Both the position numbers and the translations under genes were made by a program. A DNA stretch of 64,000 bases from Bog-756 sp963701325. Lineage in GTDB: Bacteria > Actinomycetota > Acidimicrobiia > Acidimicrobiales > RAAP-2. Of the stretch, positions 63,070-64,000 are shown piece by piece. The notes under the pieces were generated by a model. It searched no databases. It worked only from the letters and a program-made list of their open reading frames with translations, and was not told the origin of the DNA. The stretch's first letter is position 1. Each line of letters opens with the position of its first letter. Location: contig OY969604.1 in the NCBI GenBank assembly GCA_963701325.1, positions 992,001 to 1,056,000 of the forward strand. Direction: 5' to 3'.

Positions 63070-63975
63070 TCACCGCTCCCCTGCCGCTCCGCCGACCCCG
63101 AAGATGTCGTCGCACTGCTGGTCGGTGAGGGAGGCCAGTGGCAACGCGACGTCGAGGGTGTCGGCGAGCTCCAACGCCGCGCCGAGGTCCTTGTGGGCGA
63201 GGCCTGCAGCAGCTCGCATGGCCGCGACCAGTCCCTCGTCGTCGGCCTCGGTGAACGGCGCGACGGTCGTGCGGAACATGAGTCTCGAGACACCGCCGAT
63301 CTCTGCGTCACTCTTGCGGATGACCTCCGCAAGCTTGGCGAGCTCGATGCCGGCCGCCTCTGCGAGCAGCTGACCCTCGTACGCGGCCAACCACGACCCG
63401 TACGTGACCAGATTGCGGGCCAGCTTGGCCGCGAGTCCCGTTCCGAAGGGCCCCATGGCGACGGTCAGCGACCCGATGGCGTCGAGGAGCGGCGTGAGCC
63501 GCTCGATGTCGGCGGCATCGCCGCCCACCATGCAGACGAGATCGCCGGAGGCCGCCGCAGCAGGGCCGCCGGTGACCCCGCAGTCGACCATCGCCATCCC
63601 GAGGGCCGTCGCCTCGGCGCCGATGGCCTGGACGCAGGCCGCGGAGATCGTGCTCACGATGAGGAAGGCGGTCCCCGGGCGGGCCGCGGCGAGGCCACCG
63701 TCCGGTCCGGAGAGGACGGCGTGCACCTGGTCGTCGTCGACCACGGCCACCACCACGATGTCGGCGCTGCGGGCGAGGTCGCAGGCGGAGGCCGCCACGT
63801 CGGCACGCCCCGAATAGCGGTCGGTCGCCTCCGAGCGCACGTCGCACACCACCAGGGGGAACCCTGCGGCAAGGGCGTTGGTGGCGATCCCATCGCCGAT
63901 GAGGCCGAGTCCGATCACCCCGACCGATGGCTGCGGACCCACCTCGGCTCCGTCGGTCGATTGCTCCTTCGACAC
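63070..63975 (-). CDS. 3-Hydroxyisobutyrate-dehydrogenase-like NAD(P) oxidoreductase
   Basis: This 301-residue beta-hydroxyacid dehydrogenase has the Rossmann loop VIGLGLIGDGIA near residue 19 and the VDCGVTGGPAAAASGDL substrate motif. The catalytic Lys is in LAAKLARNLVTYG near residue 184. GTG 63975 has GGGGAGGG upstream. It starts the six-gene unit and would oxidise a 3-hydroxy acid to a semialdehyde. The mmsA-like gene of region 1 could act on such a product, though it is 50 kb away. Confidence 0.92.
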   Translation of the reverse strand: MSKEQSTDGAEVGPQPSVGVIGLGLIGDGIATNALAAGFPLVVCDVRSEATDRYSGRADVAASACDLARSADIVVVAVVDDDQVHAVLSGPDGGLAAARPGTAFLIVSTISAACVQAIGAEATALGMAMVDCGVTGGPAAAASGDLVCMVGGDAADIERLTPLLDAIGSLTVAMGPFGTGLAAKLARNLVTYGSWLAAYEGQLLAEAAGIELAKLAEVIRKSDAEIGGVSRLMFRTTVAPFTEADDEGLVAAMRAAAGLAHKDLGAALELADTLDVALPLASLTDQQCDDIFGVGGAAGER

Positions 63976-64000
63976 AGTTCGCGTCCCTCCCCGGTCGTAC

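Overview
The window looks like the chromosome of a GC-rich actinomycete, most likely of the Acidimicrobiia. This is inferred from very high G+C, many GTG starts with GTGA/ATGA start-stop overlaps, a BldD-like regulator, a DtxR-family repressor, a CIRCE-controlled hrcA-dnaJ pair, an F420-type LLM oxidoreductase and many CoA-dependent catabolic genes. No phage, plasmid or CRISPR signature was seen. The only intact mobile element is one IS630-family insertion sequence.

Region 1 (1 to 18.5 kb) is accessory. It holds small membrane and zinc-ribbon proteins, a CAU-anticodon tRNA, a frameshifted secreted protein with an IS630 copy in its upstream region, and a Tat-exported phospholipase C-like lipoprotein. 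A catabolic neighbourhood follows: a DUF35-thiolase fusion, a truncated enoyl-CoA hydratase, a cytochrome P450, two SDRs, MmsA-type aldehyde dehydrogenase, an amidohydrolase, an HSL-type esterase, a TetR regulator and an acyl-CoA synthetase. Two near-identical palindromes in front of separate catabolic units suggest one shared regulator. Next come a VOC protein and tRNA-Asn.

Region 2 (18.6 to 43.8 kb) is mostly housekeeping. A long minus-strand operon runs uppS, a membrane protein, recO, hemW, glyS, ppdK, dnaG and rpoD. A TauE-like exporter, a DinG-like helicase and a frameshifted glycosyltransferase lie on the plus strand. A second minus-strand series contains hrcA-dnaJ-rsmE, a bldD-like gene, an HTH gene, a HIT gene, then phoH-ybeY-CNNM-era. 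A DtxR-family regulator, a divergent acidic protein and a PAP2-like protein end the region.

Region 3 (43.8 to 57.5 kb) is a surface-polysaccharide locus. It has four GT4 and one GT2 glycosyltransferases, a two-domain alpha/beta hydrolase, and a Wzm/Wzt-type ABC exporter whose ATPase carries a C-terminal glycan-binding-type domain. lepA and rpsT follow, then one more GT2.

Region 4 (57.5 to 64 kb) is catabolic again: a branched-chain-amino-acid-type ABC binding lipoprotein, then a tight minus-strand operon of a 3-hydroxyisobutyrate-dehydrogenase-like enzyme, a carboxymuconolactone-decarboxylase-like protein, an SDR, an enoyl-CoA hydratase, an LLM oxidoreductase and a thioesterase.

Six genes outside the core operons carry apparent single-base frameshifts. 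They are either real decay or consensus errors, and they are annotated as broken.
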